From Methanobacteriaceae archaeon (GTDB taxonomy: Archaea > Methanobacteriota > Methanobacteria > Methanobacteriales > Methanobacteriaceae), in contig JAHFBZ010000016.1 of the NCBI GenBank assembly GCA_023249725.1, forward strand, positions 1 to 33,095: a DNA stretch of 33,095 bases. Reading direction: 5' to 3'. The first letter of the stretch is position 1; each line of letters begins with the position of its first letter. The translations under genes were made by a program, and so were the position numbers. The notes beneath the pieces are model-generated. The model searched no databases. It saw only the letters and a program-made list of their open reading frames with translations, and was not told the DNA's origin. Shown in pieces: positions 18,431-26,756 of the stretch.

Positions 18431-18790
18431 CTATTCCATAATCGGCTCCATTATAGCTGAAACATTACCTTCAGTATCCTCAAAGGCGGCCATGACCCCA
18501 ATTCCAGGAACACTCATTTTCTCAGTGATCATGGTACCACCATTCTTTTGAATTTTCTCAGCAAATTCATCAAAAGATTCAACAGCAATGGTGTTTTTAA
18601 CTATATCACCCATTTCTTTAGTCATTAAGGCCCCATCGATTCCAGGTTCCCCTTCTTCACCGGTTTTTATTAACCAGTAATCAAATGGCCCATCCCATTT
18701 AGTTATTTCCCATCCAAAAACATCTTCATAGAATTTTATGGCCCTTTCTGGATTTTCTACAGGTATTTCAAAATGAATTACTCTATTCAT
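18431..18790 (-). CDS. VOC (glyoxalase/bleomycin-resistance) family protein
   Basis: A 119-residue protein with the vicinal oxygen chelate fold. There are two beta-alpha-beta-beta-beta halves: the first opens HFEIPVENPERAIKFYEDVF and continues FGWEITKW, the second has FDEFAEKIQKNGGTM and ends GNVSAIMEP. H6 and the C-terminal Glu are placed as in metal-binding members. This subgroup (about 120 residues, GWEITKWDGP) is usually annotated as a glyoxalase/bleomycin resistance protein, without a proven substrate. A strong GGGGTGAT ribosome site precedes the ATG. It is divergent from the Lrp-type regulator, which may control it. Confidence 0.87.
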   Translation of the reverse strand: MNRVIHFEIPVENPERAIKFYEDVFGWEITKWDGPFDYWLIKTGEEGEPGIDGALMTKEMGDIVKNTIAVESFDEFAEKIQKNGGTMITEKMSVPGIGVMAAFEDTEGNVSAIMEPIME

Positions 18791-18902
18791 AAAATCACCC
18801 CTTTTGTATATATTCTGAATTTTATGAGATATAATTTTATTAGACTGGATATATGGTAATTATCATCCCAATACTAAAAATTTCTCAAAATAAAAATTTT
18901 AT

Positions 18903-18960
18903 TTGGTAAATTTCCTAATAAATAAAAAAATATTGGTAATCTTCCTATATATTTATATAT
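18903..18960 (+). promoter_or_regulatory. Promoter of the Lrp-type gene with direct-repeat operator
   Basis: TTGGTAAATTTCCTA (18903-18917) and TTGGTAATCTTCCTA (18933-18947) are near-identical and start exactly 30 bases apart, about three helical turns, just upstream of and touching a TATA-like TATATATTTATATATT (18945-18960). A weaker ATGGTAATTATCAT copy lies near 18854. The position suits autoregulation by the Lrp/AsnC protein encoded 65 bases downstream, and perhaps control of the divergent VOC gene. Confidence 0.5.
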
Positions 18961-19024
18961 TAATAGTAGGATACTAAGTTTAATTATAAAAATTTAGAAA
19001 ATTTAATAAATAGGGTGAAATTAA

Positions 19025-19465
19025 ATGGATGAGATAGATTCAGATATAATTCGCTCCCTGATGAAAAATTCTAGGATAACCCTCTCCCAAATGTCAAAAG
19101 ACATAGATGTGCCTGATGCCACAATTTCCAACCGACTGAAAAAGCTTGAAAACGATGCTATAAAACAATATACTGTAATTTTAGATCAAAACAAATTAGG
19201 TTTAACAGTTACGGCTATTATCATTATTCAAACAGAATCAGAAAAGCATAGAAATGTTGAAATTGAACTATCTAAACTCGCAGAAGTTTCAGAAGTTTAT
19301 AGTATTTCTGGAGCATATGATATTCTTATTAAAGTCTGGGCCCAGGATCTGGAAGAGCTTAATAAGATAGTAAACAGTAAAATTCGTTCCGTTGATGGAG
19401 TAGAAGACTTAACTGAAATGATTGTAATGGAAAGAGTTAAAGAAACCATGACTCCGCCGTTTTAA
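19025..19465 (+). CDS. Lrp/AsnC-family transcriptional regulator
   Basis: A 146-residue regulator in the standard Lrp layout. Residues 1-60 form the helix-turn-helix ([20 protein letters not shown], then [13 protein letters not shown], the recognition helix). Residues about 65-146 form the RAM/AsnC ligand-binding beta-alpha-beta sandwich ([42 protein letters not shown]). Members form dimers to octamers and respond to amino acids or other small molecules; the ligand here is not predictable. A GGGTGA ribosome site precedes the ATG. Repeated operator-like sites upstream suggest autoregulation. The start of the PRC/MgtE_N gene follows about 80 bases later. Confidence 0.93.
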   Translation: MDEIDSDIIRSLMKNSRITLSQMSKDIDVPDATISNRLKKLENDAIKQYTVILDQNKLGLTVTAIIIIQTESEKHRNVEIELSKLAEVSEVYSISGAYDILIKVWAQDLEELNKIVNSKIRSVDGVEDLTEMIVMERVKETMTPPF

Positions 19466-19545
19466 TTAATCTAGCCATATTATATCCCACAAATATTATA
19501 AATTAATATAAATAATCAATATAATCAAAAAAGGAGGTGAACGGC

Positions 19546-20784
19546 TTGTACATAAGTGAGTTTATTAAAAAACCAGTCCTAACACCAGATGGTGCTGAAA
19601 TTGGAAAATTAAAAGATGTGATAGTCTCACCACTTCACTCATACCCCATAATTAAAGCCCTTACAATAAATACTTCTGATAAAAAATTAATGAATATCTC
19701 CTGGAAATATGTGGATAATATAAATAAAGAAATAATCCTGAAATCTGATTTAAATCAATTAAAAGAATACGAATTAAAAAAGCACGAAATTTGTCTTTTT
19801 AAAGATGTTATTGATAGACAAGTAGTGGATATTGAGGATAAAAAAGTCAGACGAGTGAATGATCTTAAAATATCACCTACTAATGGACATTATCATATCA
19901 TTGGTGTTGATATTGGATTCAGCGGCATATTAAGAAGATTAGGCTTGGAAAAAATTACTAAACCACTGGGTATTAGTTCAAGCGAAGACCTCATCTCCTG
20001 GGAAGATATTGACACTTTAAAAAGTGATTATTCACTTAAATTAAAAGTTCCTAAACAGAAAATAAAAAAGCTCCACCCAGCAGATATGGCCGAAATTATA
20101 GACCAATTAGGCCTGAACGAATCATTAACCATTTTAAATTCATTGGATGATGAGTCTGCAGCAGATGCTTTAGAGGAAATTTCCCCTGAAAGACAAGTAT
20201 CTTTACTGGAAGGGATGGAAAGTAAACGTGCCGCTGAAATTCTGGATGAAATGTCTCCTGATGATGCTGCAGATGTTTTAGCAGATTTAACAGAAGAAAA
20301 AGCTGAAGAATTACTGGATTTAATGGAACCTGAAGAATCTAAAGATTTGAGGGAGTTACTGGAATATCCTGAAAACACCGCCGGTGGAATAATGACCACC
20401 GAATTTGCAGAAGTAAATCAGAAATTAACTGCCGATGAAGTAATGAATTCACTCCGTGAGATTGCTAAAGATGTAGAAACAATTTATTATATCTATGTAG
20501 TTTCTAAAAATAAAGATCTTGTGGGAGTAACCTCCATAAGAGATATCCTATTAGTAGATCCTGAAACACCTGTTGCTGATTTTATGCATACCAATATCAT
20601 CAAAGTAGATGTAATGGAAGATCAACATGACGTGGCCCAACAAATTGCTAAATACAATTTGATAGCTCTACCCGTTGTGGAAAATGAAAGTAAATTAAAG
20701 GGTATTATCACTGTAGATGATGCCATAGATATTGTTCTTCCCACCGCATGGAAAAAAAGAGTTCCTAGAATGTTTGGAAGATAA
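19546..20784 (+). CDS. PRC-barrel / MgtE N-domain / CBS protein (cytoplasmic)
   Basis: A 412-residue soluble protein. Residues about 1-75 and 80-160 look like two PRC-barrel units (PVLTPDGAEIGKLKDVIVSP and RQVVDIEDKKVRRVNDLKI). Residues about 170-270 are the MgtE intracellular N domain of helical repeats (LHPADMAEIIDQLGLNESL, SAADALEEISPERQ, DDAADVLADLTEEKAEEL). Residues about 280-400 are two CBS domains. MgtE's membrane channel domain is absent, so this is the sensing half alone. A GTG at 19537 lies inside the AGGAGGTGA ribosome site, so TTG 19546 is the likely start. The next gene, 190 bases on, is an NRAMP-type transporter that this protein probably gates or regulates in response to Mg2+ or nucleotides. 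Confidence 0.88.
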   Translation: MYISEFIKKPVLTPDGAEIGKLKDVIVSPLHSYPIIKALTINTSDKKLMNISWKYVDNINKEIILKSDLNQLKEYELKKHEICLFKDVIDRQVVDIEDKKVRRVNDLKISPTNGHYHIIGVDIGFSGILRRLGLEKITKPLGISSSEDLISWEDIDTLKSDYSLKLKVPKQKIKKLHPADMAEIIDQLGLNESLTILNSLDDESAADALEEISPERQVSLLEGMESKRAAEILDEMSPDDAADVLADLTEEKAEELLDLMEPEESKDLRELLEYPENTAGGIMTTEFAEVNQKLTADEVMNSLREIAKDVETIYYIYVVSKNKDLVGVTSIRDILLVDPETPVADFMHTNIIKVDVMEDQHDVAQQIAKYNLIALPVVENESKLKGIITVDDAIDIVLPTAWKKRVPRMFGR

Positions 20785-20976
20785 ATAATAATTTTCAATT
20801 AAATTTTTAATACCAGTTATAGTTTAATAGTTATAGTATAATTATAGCCATAAGGTCTTTTTAACCTAATATCCTCATGATTAATAATAATTTAAAAAAT
20901 AGTCATTATCCTTAATTTTTTAAATTAATTTTAAACTTATAAATTAATATTTAAACCAATAATAGCCGTGATAACT

Positions 20977-22236
20977 ATGGATTTTCGTATTTTTAGCCGT
21001 AGGATTATTAAAAATCCTTTCATCATCAGCTTTATAATTTTTCTCTCAGTGATGGGGCCCGGTATAATTACTGCAAACGTAGATAACGATGCTGGAGGTA
21101 TAACCACTTATTCACTGGCCGGTTCACAGTTTGGTTATAGTTTATTATGGCTATTTATTCCCATGATAATAGCATTAGCTGTTATTCAAGAAATGGGTGT
21201 AAGAATGGGTATTGTAACGGGTAAAGGATTGGCCGATCTCATTCGTGAGAAAGTAGGAGTTAAATTCACATTCTTAATGATGATAGCACTTTTACTTGCC
21301 AATTTTGGTAATGTGTTGGCTGAATTTTCAGGAATTGCCGTAAGTACCGGGATATTTGGTATTCCACGAGTTATAGCCTTACCCCTGGCCGCACTATTTG
21401 TATGGCTTTTGGTAGTAAAAGGAACTTATAAAAGTGTGGAAAAAATCTTTTTGTTAGCTTCTGCTCTTTATATTTCATACATCATTGCTGGATTTCTAGC
21501 CCAGCCAAACTGGGGGTTTGCTGCCCAAAGTTTGATAATGCCCCAGATAACCATTAGTAAGGCATATATAACCATGGTAATAGGAATGGTAGGTACTACT
21601 ATTGCTCCCTGGATGATGTTCTATCTCCAATCCTCCGTGGTAGAAAAAGGGATTAGTTTAAAAAATCTGAAATATTCTAAAGCAGACGCGGTTATTGGAG
21701 CTATTGTAGTTAATATTGTGGCCTTTTTCATTGTTTTGGCCTGTGCTGCAACCATATTCAGTAGTGGGATAGAAGTAAACGATGTTGCTGATATTTCTAA
21801 AGCATTGGTTCCTCTGGCCGGACAATACGCTAGCATATTATTTGCCTTTGGTTTTTTAAATGCTTCTTTATTTGCAGCCAGTATATTGCCTCTTTCTACC
21901 GCATATTATGTTTGTGAAAGTTTAGGTTTTGAAGCAGGAGTTTCTAAAAGCTTCCGAGAAGCACCCATATTTCATGGATTATACCTTGGATTGATAATAT
22001 TGGCAGTTATAATAATAATGATTCCTAATGTGCCGTTATTATCCATACTTTATCTTTCCCAAGTCGCTAATGGATTGCTTCTACCATTTGTACTAATATT
22101 AATGCTTTTAATCATTAATGACAAAAGTATAATGGGTGAACATGTTAATTCCCGATTATTTAACTTCATTTCTATTGCTACTGTTTTAATTGTAATGGGA
22201 CTTAGTATTGGCCTGGTAATAAGTATGATAATCTAG
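20977..22236 (+). CDS. NRAMP-family divalent metal transporter
   Basis: A 419-residue polytopic membrane protein of the NRAMP (SLC11) family, with about eleven hydrophobic segments. TM1 carries GPGIITANVDNDAGGITTYS (D36-N37-D38-A39-G40), at the site of the DPGN metal-binding motif of classical members. TM6 has TTIAPWMMFYLQ in place of the MPH motif. These replacements place it in a divergent branch, so Mg2+ or another divalent ion is as likely as Mn2+/Fe2+. A GTG at 20968 is possible, but GTGATAACT is itself a ribosome site for ATG 20977. Pairing with the MgtE_N/CBS protein just upstream supports a Mg2+-linked role, by inference. Confidence 0.9.
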   Translation: MDFRIFSRRIIKNPFIISFIIFLSVMGPGIITANVDNDAGGITTYSLAGSQFGYSLLWLFIPMIIALAVIQEMGVRMGIVTGKGLADLIREKVGVKFTFLMMIALLLANFGNVLAEFSGIAVSTGIFGIPRVIALPLAALFVWLLVVKGTYKSVEKIFLLASALYISYIIAGFLAQPNWGFAAQSLIMPQITISKAYITMVIGMVGTTIAPWMMFYLQSSVVEKGISLKNLKYSKADAVIGAIVVNIVAFFIVLACAATIFSSGIEVNDVADISKALVPLAGQYASILFAFGFLNASLFAASILPLSTAYYVCESLGFEAGVSKSFREAPIFHGLYLGLIILAVIIIMIPNVPLLSILYLSQVANGLLLPFVLILMLLIINDKSIMGEHVNSRLFNFISIATVLIVMGLSIGLVISMII

Positions 22237-22303
22237 AATTAATTATTTTATTCTATTATTTCATTTAAAAAGGTGTATAAAAAAATTTATTAATAATATA
22301 TTT

Positions 22304-22843
22304 TTATTTATTTTTAGTTTGAATTTTAAGTTTTATAATAAAAAATAACCTGCTAATAAGAGATATTACTGTAAAAATAACTATTAAAATTAACAATACG
22401 TAATTTGAATAACTATTATGGAATATATCTGCTATGAGCGTTATAAAAATAACTAAAAATAGGAAAGCACCATAATATTTACCAATGGGATCATAAACTG
22501 GAACTTTAAATTTAGAGGTTATTATAAACTGTAAAAACATGATTATAATCAGAATTAGAATCCAGTAATGATAAATTCCATTTATAGTAAAGGCCACAAA
22601 TCCAGTTAAAATTAGTATTAAATCAGCAGTTATATCTAAATAAGCTCCTAAAGGAGTAACTGAATCAAGTATTCTGGCAAGATGACCATCAATTGCATCA
22701 GTGGCAACGGCTATAATGTATATCACAATAGACAGAATTAAATTATTTTCCAAAAATGCTATTAAAAACAAAGGTGCTAAAATTATCCTTATAATAGACA
22801 CTAATGACGGAATTGCATTTTTTAATCTTTTATCTAAAATCAT
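22304..22843 (-). CDS. CDP-alcohol phosphatidyltransferase family membrane protein
   Basis: A 179-residue integral membrane enzyme. The family motif D-x2-DG-x2-AR-x8-G-x3-D-x3-D is complete: D49, D52-G53, A56-R57, G66, D70, D74 (TDAIDGHLARILDSVTPLGA, then YLDITAD). It transfers a phosphoalcohol from a CDP-lipid to an alcohol acceptor in phospholipid synthesis. Five or six hydrophobic helices follow the usual pattern. In archaea, acceptors include glycerol phosphate, inositol phosphate and serine; this one is not identified. A TTG at 22852 is an alternative start, but ATG 22843 is taken. It is convergent with the NRAMP gene. Confidence 0.9.
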   Translation of the reverse strand: MILDKRLKNAIPSLVSIIRIILAPLFLIAFLENNLILSIVIYIIAVATDAIDGHLARILDSVTPLGAYLDITADLILILTGFVAFTINGIYHYWILILIIIMFLQFIITSKFKVPVYDPIGKYYGAFLFLVIFITLIADIFHNSYSNYVLLILIVIFTVISLISRLFFIIKLKIQTKNK

Positions 22844-22970
22844 TTGACCCAATTTTTATATAGGATGTTTATTTTAAATATTTTCCGAATTAGTTTTAAA
22901 TTATTAAAAAAAAGTATAGGTCTTAACTAAATTAAAAATTATTAAAAAAATAGTGCATAAAAAAAATATG

Positions 22971-23189
22971 TTATACCAGCGTCTTTTTCACTTCAACTGG
23001 CATTTTGCTATTCTCACATATTTCAAATACATGGCCACATTCGCCACATTTAACAATACCCACCGAACCTTGTGGTATATGTGGAATATAAAAGGCATCT
23101 TCACTGGAACTGGAATTCCTTCTTCTGGATATTCTTTTATCTTTGCAACCACATTCTGGGCATTCTTGATTTAGATTTTCGCATTTCAT
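22971..23189 (-). CDS. Small zinc-ribbon protein
   Basis: A 72-residue protein with two cysteine knuckles, CPECGCK near residue 10 and CGECGHVFEIC near 48-58, which would bind one Zn2+ or Fe. A further pair (KCEN...EC) lies at the extreme N-terminus. A Ser/Arg-rich linker (RISRRRNSSSSED) separates them. No enzyme domain is present, so it may bind nucleic acid or protein. A TTG at 23207 opens the frame, but GGGGAAGAT just before ATG 23189 decides the start. The promoter region carries three TTCGT/ACGAA elements shared in style with the MOSC gene. Confidence 0.75.
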   Translation of the reverse strand: MKCENLNQECPECGCKDKRISRRRNSSSSEDAFYIPHIPQGSVGIVKCGECGHVFEICENSKMPVEVKKTLV

Positions 23190-23241
23190 TTTATCTTCCC
23201 CAACCAATTATAATTTTAATAAATTCACCATCTAAAAACTA

Positions 23242-23303
23242 GTTCGTGTCTTATCGAATGTACTATATTATACGAACAATGGTATTTAAAGTTTACTCTT
23301 CGT
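23242..23303 (-). promoter_or_regulatory. TTCGT/ACGAA elements at the zinc-ribbon promoter
   Basis: GTTCGT (23242-23247) and ACGAAC (23272-23277) form a long inverted repeat, and a further TTCGTA lies at 23298-23303. On the minus strand a TATA-like TTTAAATACC (23282-23291) sits between the outer elements, so the inverted repeat covers the expected start site. The half-sites recall the TTCGTA-N-TACGAA boxes reported for the redox regulator MsvR of methanogens, but the spacing differs. Confidence 0.4.
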
Positions 23304-23371
23304 AAAAAAATGAGAAATAATCATTAAAATAATAGGAAATTTTGAAAAGAAAATATAATAAAAGATAATAA

Positions 23372-23476
23372 AAAGAGTTTAAAGAGTTAAAAAGAGATAA
23401 AAAGAGATAAAAAGAGATAAAAAGAGATTAAAAGAGATTAAAAGAGTTTAAAAGAGATTAAAAGAGTTTAAAAGAG
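23372..23476 (+). repeat. Ten-base tandem repeat, eleven AAAGAG units
   Basis: AAAGAG recurs eleven times, from 23381 onward in exact 10-base register (AAAGAGATAA, AAAGAGATTA, AAAGAGTTTA variants). It lies directly 3' of the MOSC gene. On the transcribed strand it reads as repeated CUCUUUU tracts, which could act as a multiple U-tract terminator. The 10-base period is close to one helical turn, so the A tracts are in phase and may bend the DNA. Confidence 0.85.
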
Positions 23477-23496
23477 AAAACCCAAAAATAACTTAT

Positions 23497-23934
23497 TTAA
23501 TCTTTAATCAGAATTTGATCCCCTGATTTAATTATTCCACCTTCTAAAACCACGGCGAATATCCCTTCAGTAGGCATTACACAGTTTCCAACCTGGTGAT
23601 AAATAGCACAGGGTGTGTGGCATTCTTTTCCAATTTGAGTAATTTCCAAAAGAACCTCTTCCCCGGCCTTCAATACAGTACCTATGGGAAGAGATTTAAG
23701 ATCAATATCAGTAGTGGTAAGATTCTCAGCAAAATCACCAGCTTTAACATCCAGGCCTTGAGCTTTCATTTTATCAATACTTTCCTGGGCCAGTAATGAT
23801 ATCTGACGGTGCGAATCACTATCTGCATGAGCATCACCTTCCAGACCATGATTTTTTATAATATGACCCATAGTAATGTCCTTTTTCTTGGTTTGTTTTT
23901 CATTACTGATACAAACTGCAATTATTTTTCCCAT
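23497..23934 (-). CDS. MOSC domain protein
   Basis: A 145-residue stand-alone MOSC domain, the beta-barrel found at the C-terminus of molybdenum cofactor sulfurases and in the bacterial YiiM and YuaD type. Family features are ITMGHIIKNHGLEGDAHA, HRQISLLAQESIDKM, the conserved cysteine in IGKECHTPCAIY (near residue 105), and the closing EGIFAVVLEGG-IKSGD. Such proteins are thought to carry or deliver persulfide sulfur, often linked to molybdopterin enzymes. Methanogens need a Mo/W cofactor for formylmethanofuran dehydrogenase, a plausible client here. It is transcribed alone, with an inverted repeat at its predicted start site. Confidence 0.9.
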   Translation of the reverse strand: MGKIIAVCISNEKQTKKKDITMGHIIKNHGLEGDAHADSDSHRQISLLAQESIDKMKAQGLDVKAGDFAENLTTTDIDLKSLPIGTVLKAGEEVLLEITQIGKECHTPCAIYHQVGNCVMPTEGIFAVVLEGGIIKSGDQILIKD

Positions 23935-24014
23935 GATATTCTACCCTTGATTAAATTATTAAAGTAGCCAGCAAATATATTCTTTAAAGTCAATTCTAAA
24001 AAAAGATATCGAAC

Positions 24015-24038
24015 TTCGTTAAAGTCTAATTAAACGAA
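24015..24038 (-). promoter_or_regulatory. TTCGTT-N12-AACGAA inverted repeat at the MOSC promoter
   Basis: A perfect 6-12-6 inverted repeat lies about 80 bases before the MOSC start codon. On the minus strand an AT-rich TATA-like stretch near 24045-24060 precedes it, so it covers the expected transcription start. The half-site matches those upstream of the zinc-ribbon gene. Confidence 0.45.
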
Positions 24039-24102
24039 CTTACCATTCAAAATAATATTTATATTTTTAATTCTCAAAAAAATAAAAAAAATGTAAGTAG
24101 AA

Positions 24103-24927
24103 TTATTTACTTACCTTAGCTGCTTCAGAAGAGAGTTTACTATCATTTTCATTCTTTAGTAAATCGATAGCAATCTCAGCAACTCTTTCACCAGAAACTA
24201 ACATTCCACCAAAGGTAGGTCCCATTCGGGACTGTCCAAAGGCAGTTGCAACAGCCATTCCAGTGACTAAAACTCCAGGGAAAACTTCCTGAGTGTTTTC
24301 AACAATGGCATCTTCGGATTTTTCCACCCACATAGGCGAAAATCCTTCAATATCAACCAGGCCTCTTTCTTCTAAGGAACTAACAACCACTGCATCGTGT
24401 CCTGTAGCATCAATAACCAGTTTAGATTCAATAGCGACTGGGTCAACACAGGTGATAGCCCTTGGAAGAGCAGAAACTGGAGTCCAGTTAATAACAACAC
24501 CGGAAACTTTTCCATCCCTTAAAACAACATCATCAAACTTAGTCATGTTTATAACTTTAACACCAGCATCACATGCACTTGCAATAAGCTTAGAACATGC
24601 ATGAGGTCCATCAGCTACATATAAACCTTCTTGAAACTCTTTATATGGTACTCCAATTTCATCGAGGATTTTTTGACCTGGAGCTCTGACCGTGAGCTTA
24701 TTCATTAAATATCCACCAATCCAGAAACCCCCACCCAAATAATTGTTGCTCTCAATTAGTAGAGTTTTAACACCAGCTTCACAAAGTTTTTTAGCAGCAT
24801 ATAATCCACTAGGGCCTGCACCTATTATAATAACATCACTTTCAATATATTCTATAAATTCTTCAGCAAATTCAGAAACAATAGCTTTAGTTACATCCTT
24901 TTCAGATGCGCTAGAAAATATAACCAT
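24103..24927 (-). CDS. thi4: Thiamine thiazole synthase (Thi4 family)
   Basis: A 274-residue flavoprotein-like enzyme that builds the thiazole phosphate of thiamine from NAD and glycine. The dinucleotide-binding [11 protein letters not shown] lies at 36-46, followed by [29 protein letters not shown], the TGHDA segment and the C-terminal [19 protein letters not shown] are typical. At the position that supplies sulfur in yeast Thi4 (Cys before M/V-D-P) this protein has Cys (C160 in AITCVDP), whereas the Methanocaldococcus enzyme is known to have His and uses free sulfide. A start eight codons upstream is possible, but GGAGGTAAG before ATG 24927 settles it. Older annotation calls this family ribose-1,5-bisphosphate isomerase. 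ThiI lies upstream on the same strand. Confidence 0.92.
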   Translation of the reverse strand: MVIFSSASEKDVTKAIVSEFAEEFIEYIESDVIIIGAGPSGLYAAKKLCEAGVKTLLIESNNYLGGGFWIGGYLMNKLTVRAPGQKILDEIGVPYKEFQEGLYVADGPHACSKLIASACDAGVKVINMTKFDDVVLRDGKVSGVVINWTPVSALPRAITCVDPVAIESKLVIDATGHDAVVVSSLEERGLVDIEGFSPMWVEKSEDAIVENTQEVFPGVLVTGMAVATAFGQSRMGPTFGGMLVSGERVAEIAIDLLKNENDSKLSSEAAKVSK

Positions 24928-25022
24928 TTTTCTTACCTCCAAAATTTTCATTTTTATTATAAATGAATTTGAAATTAACTCTGTTAAGTTGTGAATTAAA
25001 AAAATTTTTAAATTAAATATGA

Positions 25023-26207
25023 TTAAAATTTTAATTCAATAATATTGTCAAATACATCATTTAGATCTAATTTTAGATCAAGATCATCTTGAACTTCCAG
25101 AGTCTGATCTAAATTAGCATTGGTTTCAGGATATCTGGGAGCAGCTTTGCATCCACTGTCTGGAAGGGTTGAAATAGGAAAAGTTCCAATTTTTCTACCA
25201 ATATTCTCGATTTCCAACTTGTCCAATCCTATTAGTGGACTTAAAACTGGAAGATTTGCCGAATATCTGGTGGCTAAAATATTAGGGAGTGTTTGAGAAG
25301 CTACTTGCCCTACACTACTACCATCAATAATGGCTAGTGCTCCTTCATGTTCAGCAAGTTTTTCTGCAACTTGATACATCCCACTTTTACAGAAAACACA
25401 GGTCATTCTCTCTGGTGCTTCATCTTGGCATTTTTTCAGATAATCTCCATATTTTGCCTGGTAAACTTTTAATTTAGAACCCGAAGCATATTCTTTCAGT
25501 TTTTTGGCTATTTTTAAAAGCTTTTCAGATGGTTCAGTAAAAGGTTGATTATTAAAATTTAATATAGTTACATCACATCCCCTTTTCATCATGAGATATG
25601 TAGCCACCGGAGAGTCAATTCCCCCAGAAACCAGAGCAATTACTTTGCCTTGAGTACCCAGAGGCATTCCTCCGGGCCCTTGTAATTTTTCGTGATATAT
25701 GAAAGTTTTATTTTCTCTAATTTCTAAATAAAGAACAAAATCAGGATTAGAAAGGTCAACCTTTGATTCAGTTTTTTCAAAGAATGCTGAACCAGCAAAA
25801 GCAGCGATTTCTTGGCTGCTAAAATCATGATCTCCTACTCTTCGAGCCCGAATAGCAAATGATTGTTCAGGAGAGAATATTCCTTCTTTTAATAAGTTTT
25901 CCACATATTCCTGAACCTTAATCTTAATATTTTCTTTGGTGGTTGTGGTTTCCACTGCTGGTGAAAAGGAAACTATCCCAAATATTTTATAAAGCTTTTC
26001 CAGGGCCGATTCAATGAGGTTTACAATTTCTTCATTTTTGTTGTCTTTATCACGAGGATAAAGTAAAAATCGACCACCATCATTTATTATTTTACCATCT
26101 AAAGCGGCGTGAATATTATAAATCAATTTCTTTTCAAATCTTCTTCTAACTGGCGGGCTTTTAATACCAATTTCACCATATCTCAGTAATATTAAATCAT
26201 ATTTCAT
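25023..26207 (-). CDS. thiI: tRNA 4-thiouridine synthase ThiI (no rhodanese domain)
   Basis: A 394-residue enzyme that adenylates U8 of tRNA and inserts sulfur. Residues 1-75 are the N-terminal ferredoxin-like part and about 76-170 the THUMP RNA-binding domain. The PP-loop is [13 protein letters not shown] (194-206). The E. coli-type rhodanese tail is missing, as in other archaea. Three cysteines, C270 and C273 (MTCVFCKSG) and C353 (DSGCKAAPR), match the CxxC plus third Cys that bind an Fe-S cluster in the Methanococcus enzyme. A GAGGGGAT ribosome site precedes the ATG. Thi4 follows about 95 bases downstream and could be co-transcribed. Confidence 0.94.
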   Translation of the reverse strand: MKYDLILLRYGEIGIKSPPVRRRFEKKLIYNIHAALDGKIINDGGRFLLYPRDKDNKNEEIVNLIESALEKLYKIFGIVSFSPAVETTTTKENIKIKVQEYVENLLKEGIFSPEQSFAIRARRVGDHDFSSQEIAAFAGSAFFEKTESKVDLSNPDFVLYLEIRENKTFIYHEKLQGPGGMPLGTQGKVIALVSGGIDSPVATYLMMKRGCDVTILNFNNQPFTEPSEKLLKIAKKLKEYASGSKLKVYQAKYGDYLKKCQDEAPERMTCVFCKSGMYQVAEKLAEHEGALAIIDGSSVGQVASQTLPNILATRYSANLPVLSPLIGLDKLEIENIGRKIGTFPISTLPDSGCKAAPRYPETNANLDQTLEVQDDLDLKLDLNDVFDNIIELKF

Positions 26208-26317
26208 ATAATCCCCTCAAATTAATTAATAGTAGTTCAGTTTTAGCAAGCTAAAATTAGAAATTAAAATATTAAATAGAAATTATCATAATTAATACAA
26301 ATTCCAGTAAATTTTAG

Positions 26318-26530
26318 TTATCCTCCATGAATAACCTGGATTATTTTAACTTCATCCCCTCTTTGGAGAATTGAGCTTTCCAAAACTATCTTTCCATTTT
26401 GAGTAACTACTACTTCCACAGGATTTATTTCCAGCTGTTTTAGCATTTCTTCTACAGAAATATATTCTGCTTCAAGTTGAATTTCTGAGTCCTGGAAGTC
26501 TATTTTCATATTATTCACAATATTATCCAT
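26318..26530 (-). CDS. ThiS/MoaD-like ubiquitin-fold sulfur carrier
   Basis: A 70-residue beta-grasp protein ending in the HGG tail (residues 68-70) that E1-like enzymes adenylate. The pattern VEEMLKQLEINPVEVVVTQN and SSILQRGDEVKIIQVIHGG matches ThiS/MoaD/SAMP proteins. Because Thi4 here may provide thiazole sulfur by itself, the carrier may instead serve tRNA thiolation, molybdopterin synthesis or protein modification. Translation may begin at ATG 26530 (very close to a TATA-like stretch) or at M8 (26509) behind TTGTGA. It lies upstream of thiI, and its promoter has the same palindrome as the two Cys/Met genes, linking it to sulfur supply. Confidence 0.85.
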   Translation of the reverse strand: MDNIVNNMKIDFQDSEIQLEAEYISVEEMLKQLEINPVEVVVTQNGKIVLESSILQRGDEVKIIQVIHGG

Positions 26531-26571
26531 TATATATTAATCCAAATAAAGTCTTAATTTAAATAAATCTC

Positions 26572-26616
26572 TTAACAATTGTTATATGAATATTGTTATA
26601 TAAATATTGTTATATT
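26572..26616 (-). promoter_or_regulatory. Promoter of the ThiS-like gene with TAACAATTGTTA operator cluster
   Basis: TTAACAATTGTTATAT (26572-26587) contains the perfect core TAACAATTGTTA. Two further half-sites, TATTGTTATAT, follow in tandem up to 26616. On the minus strand ATATTTATATAAC (near 26590-26605) is the likely TATA box, which puts the palindrome at the start site. The start codon is about 42 bases downstream. Confidence 0.6.
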
Positions 26617-26756
26617 TTTTATAGCTATTTTGATGATTTTAAAGAATATTTTCCGAAAATAAAGGAAAATAAAAAAATCAGAATTAATAATTAAAAAATT
26701 ATTTAATTAAAAGATTATTCTAATCCTTTTATCCAATCTTTCAATCAAAATCAGCA

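Noticed and set aside
20028-20399. A Ser-rich minus-strand open frame inside the MgtE_N/CBS gene
   Set aside because: It is antisense to the acidic helical repeats and has no independent support.
23372-23476. A CRISPR array
   Set aside because: The period is only 10 bases, with no spacers and no cas genes nearby.
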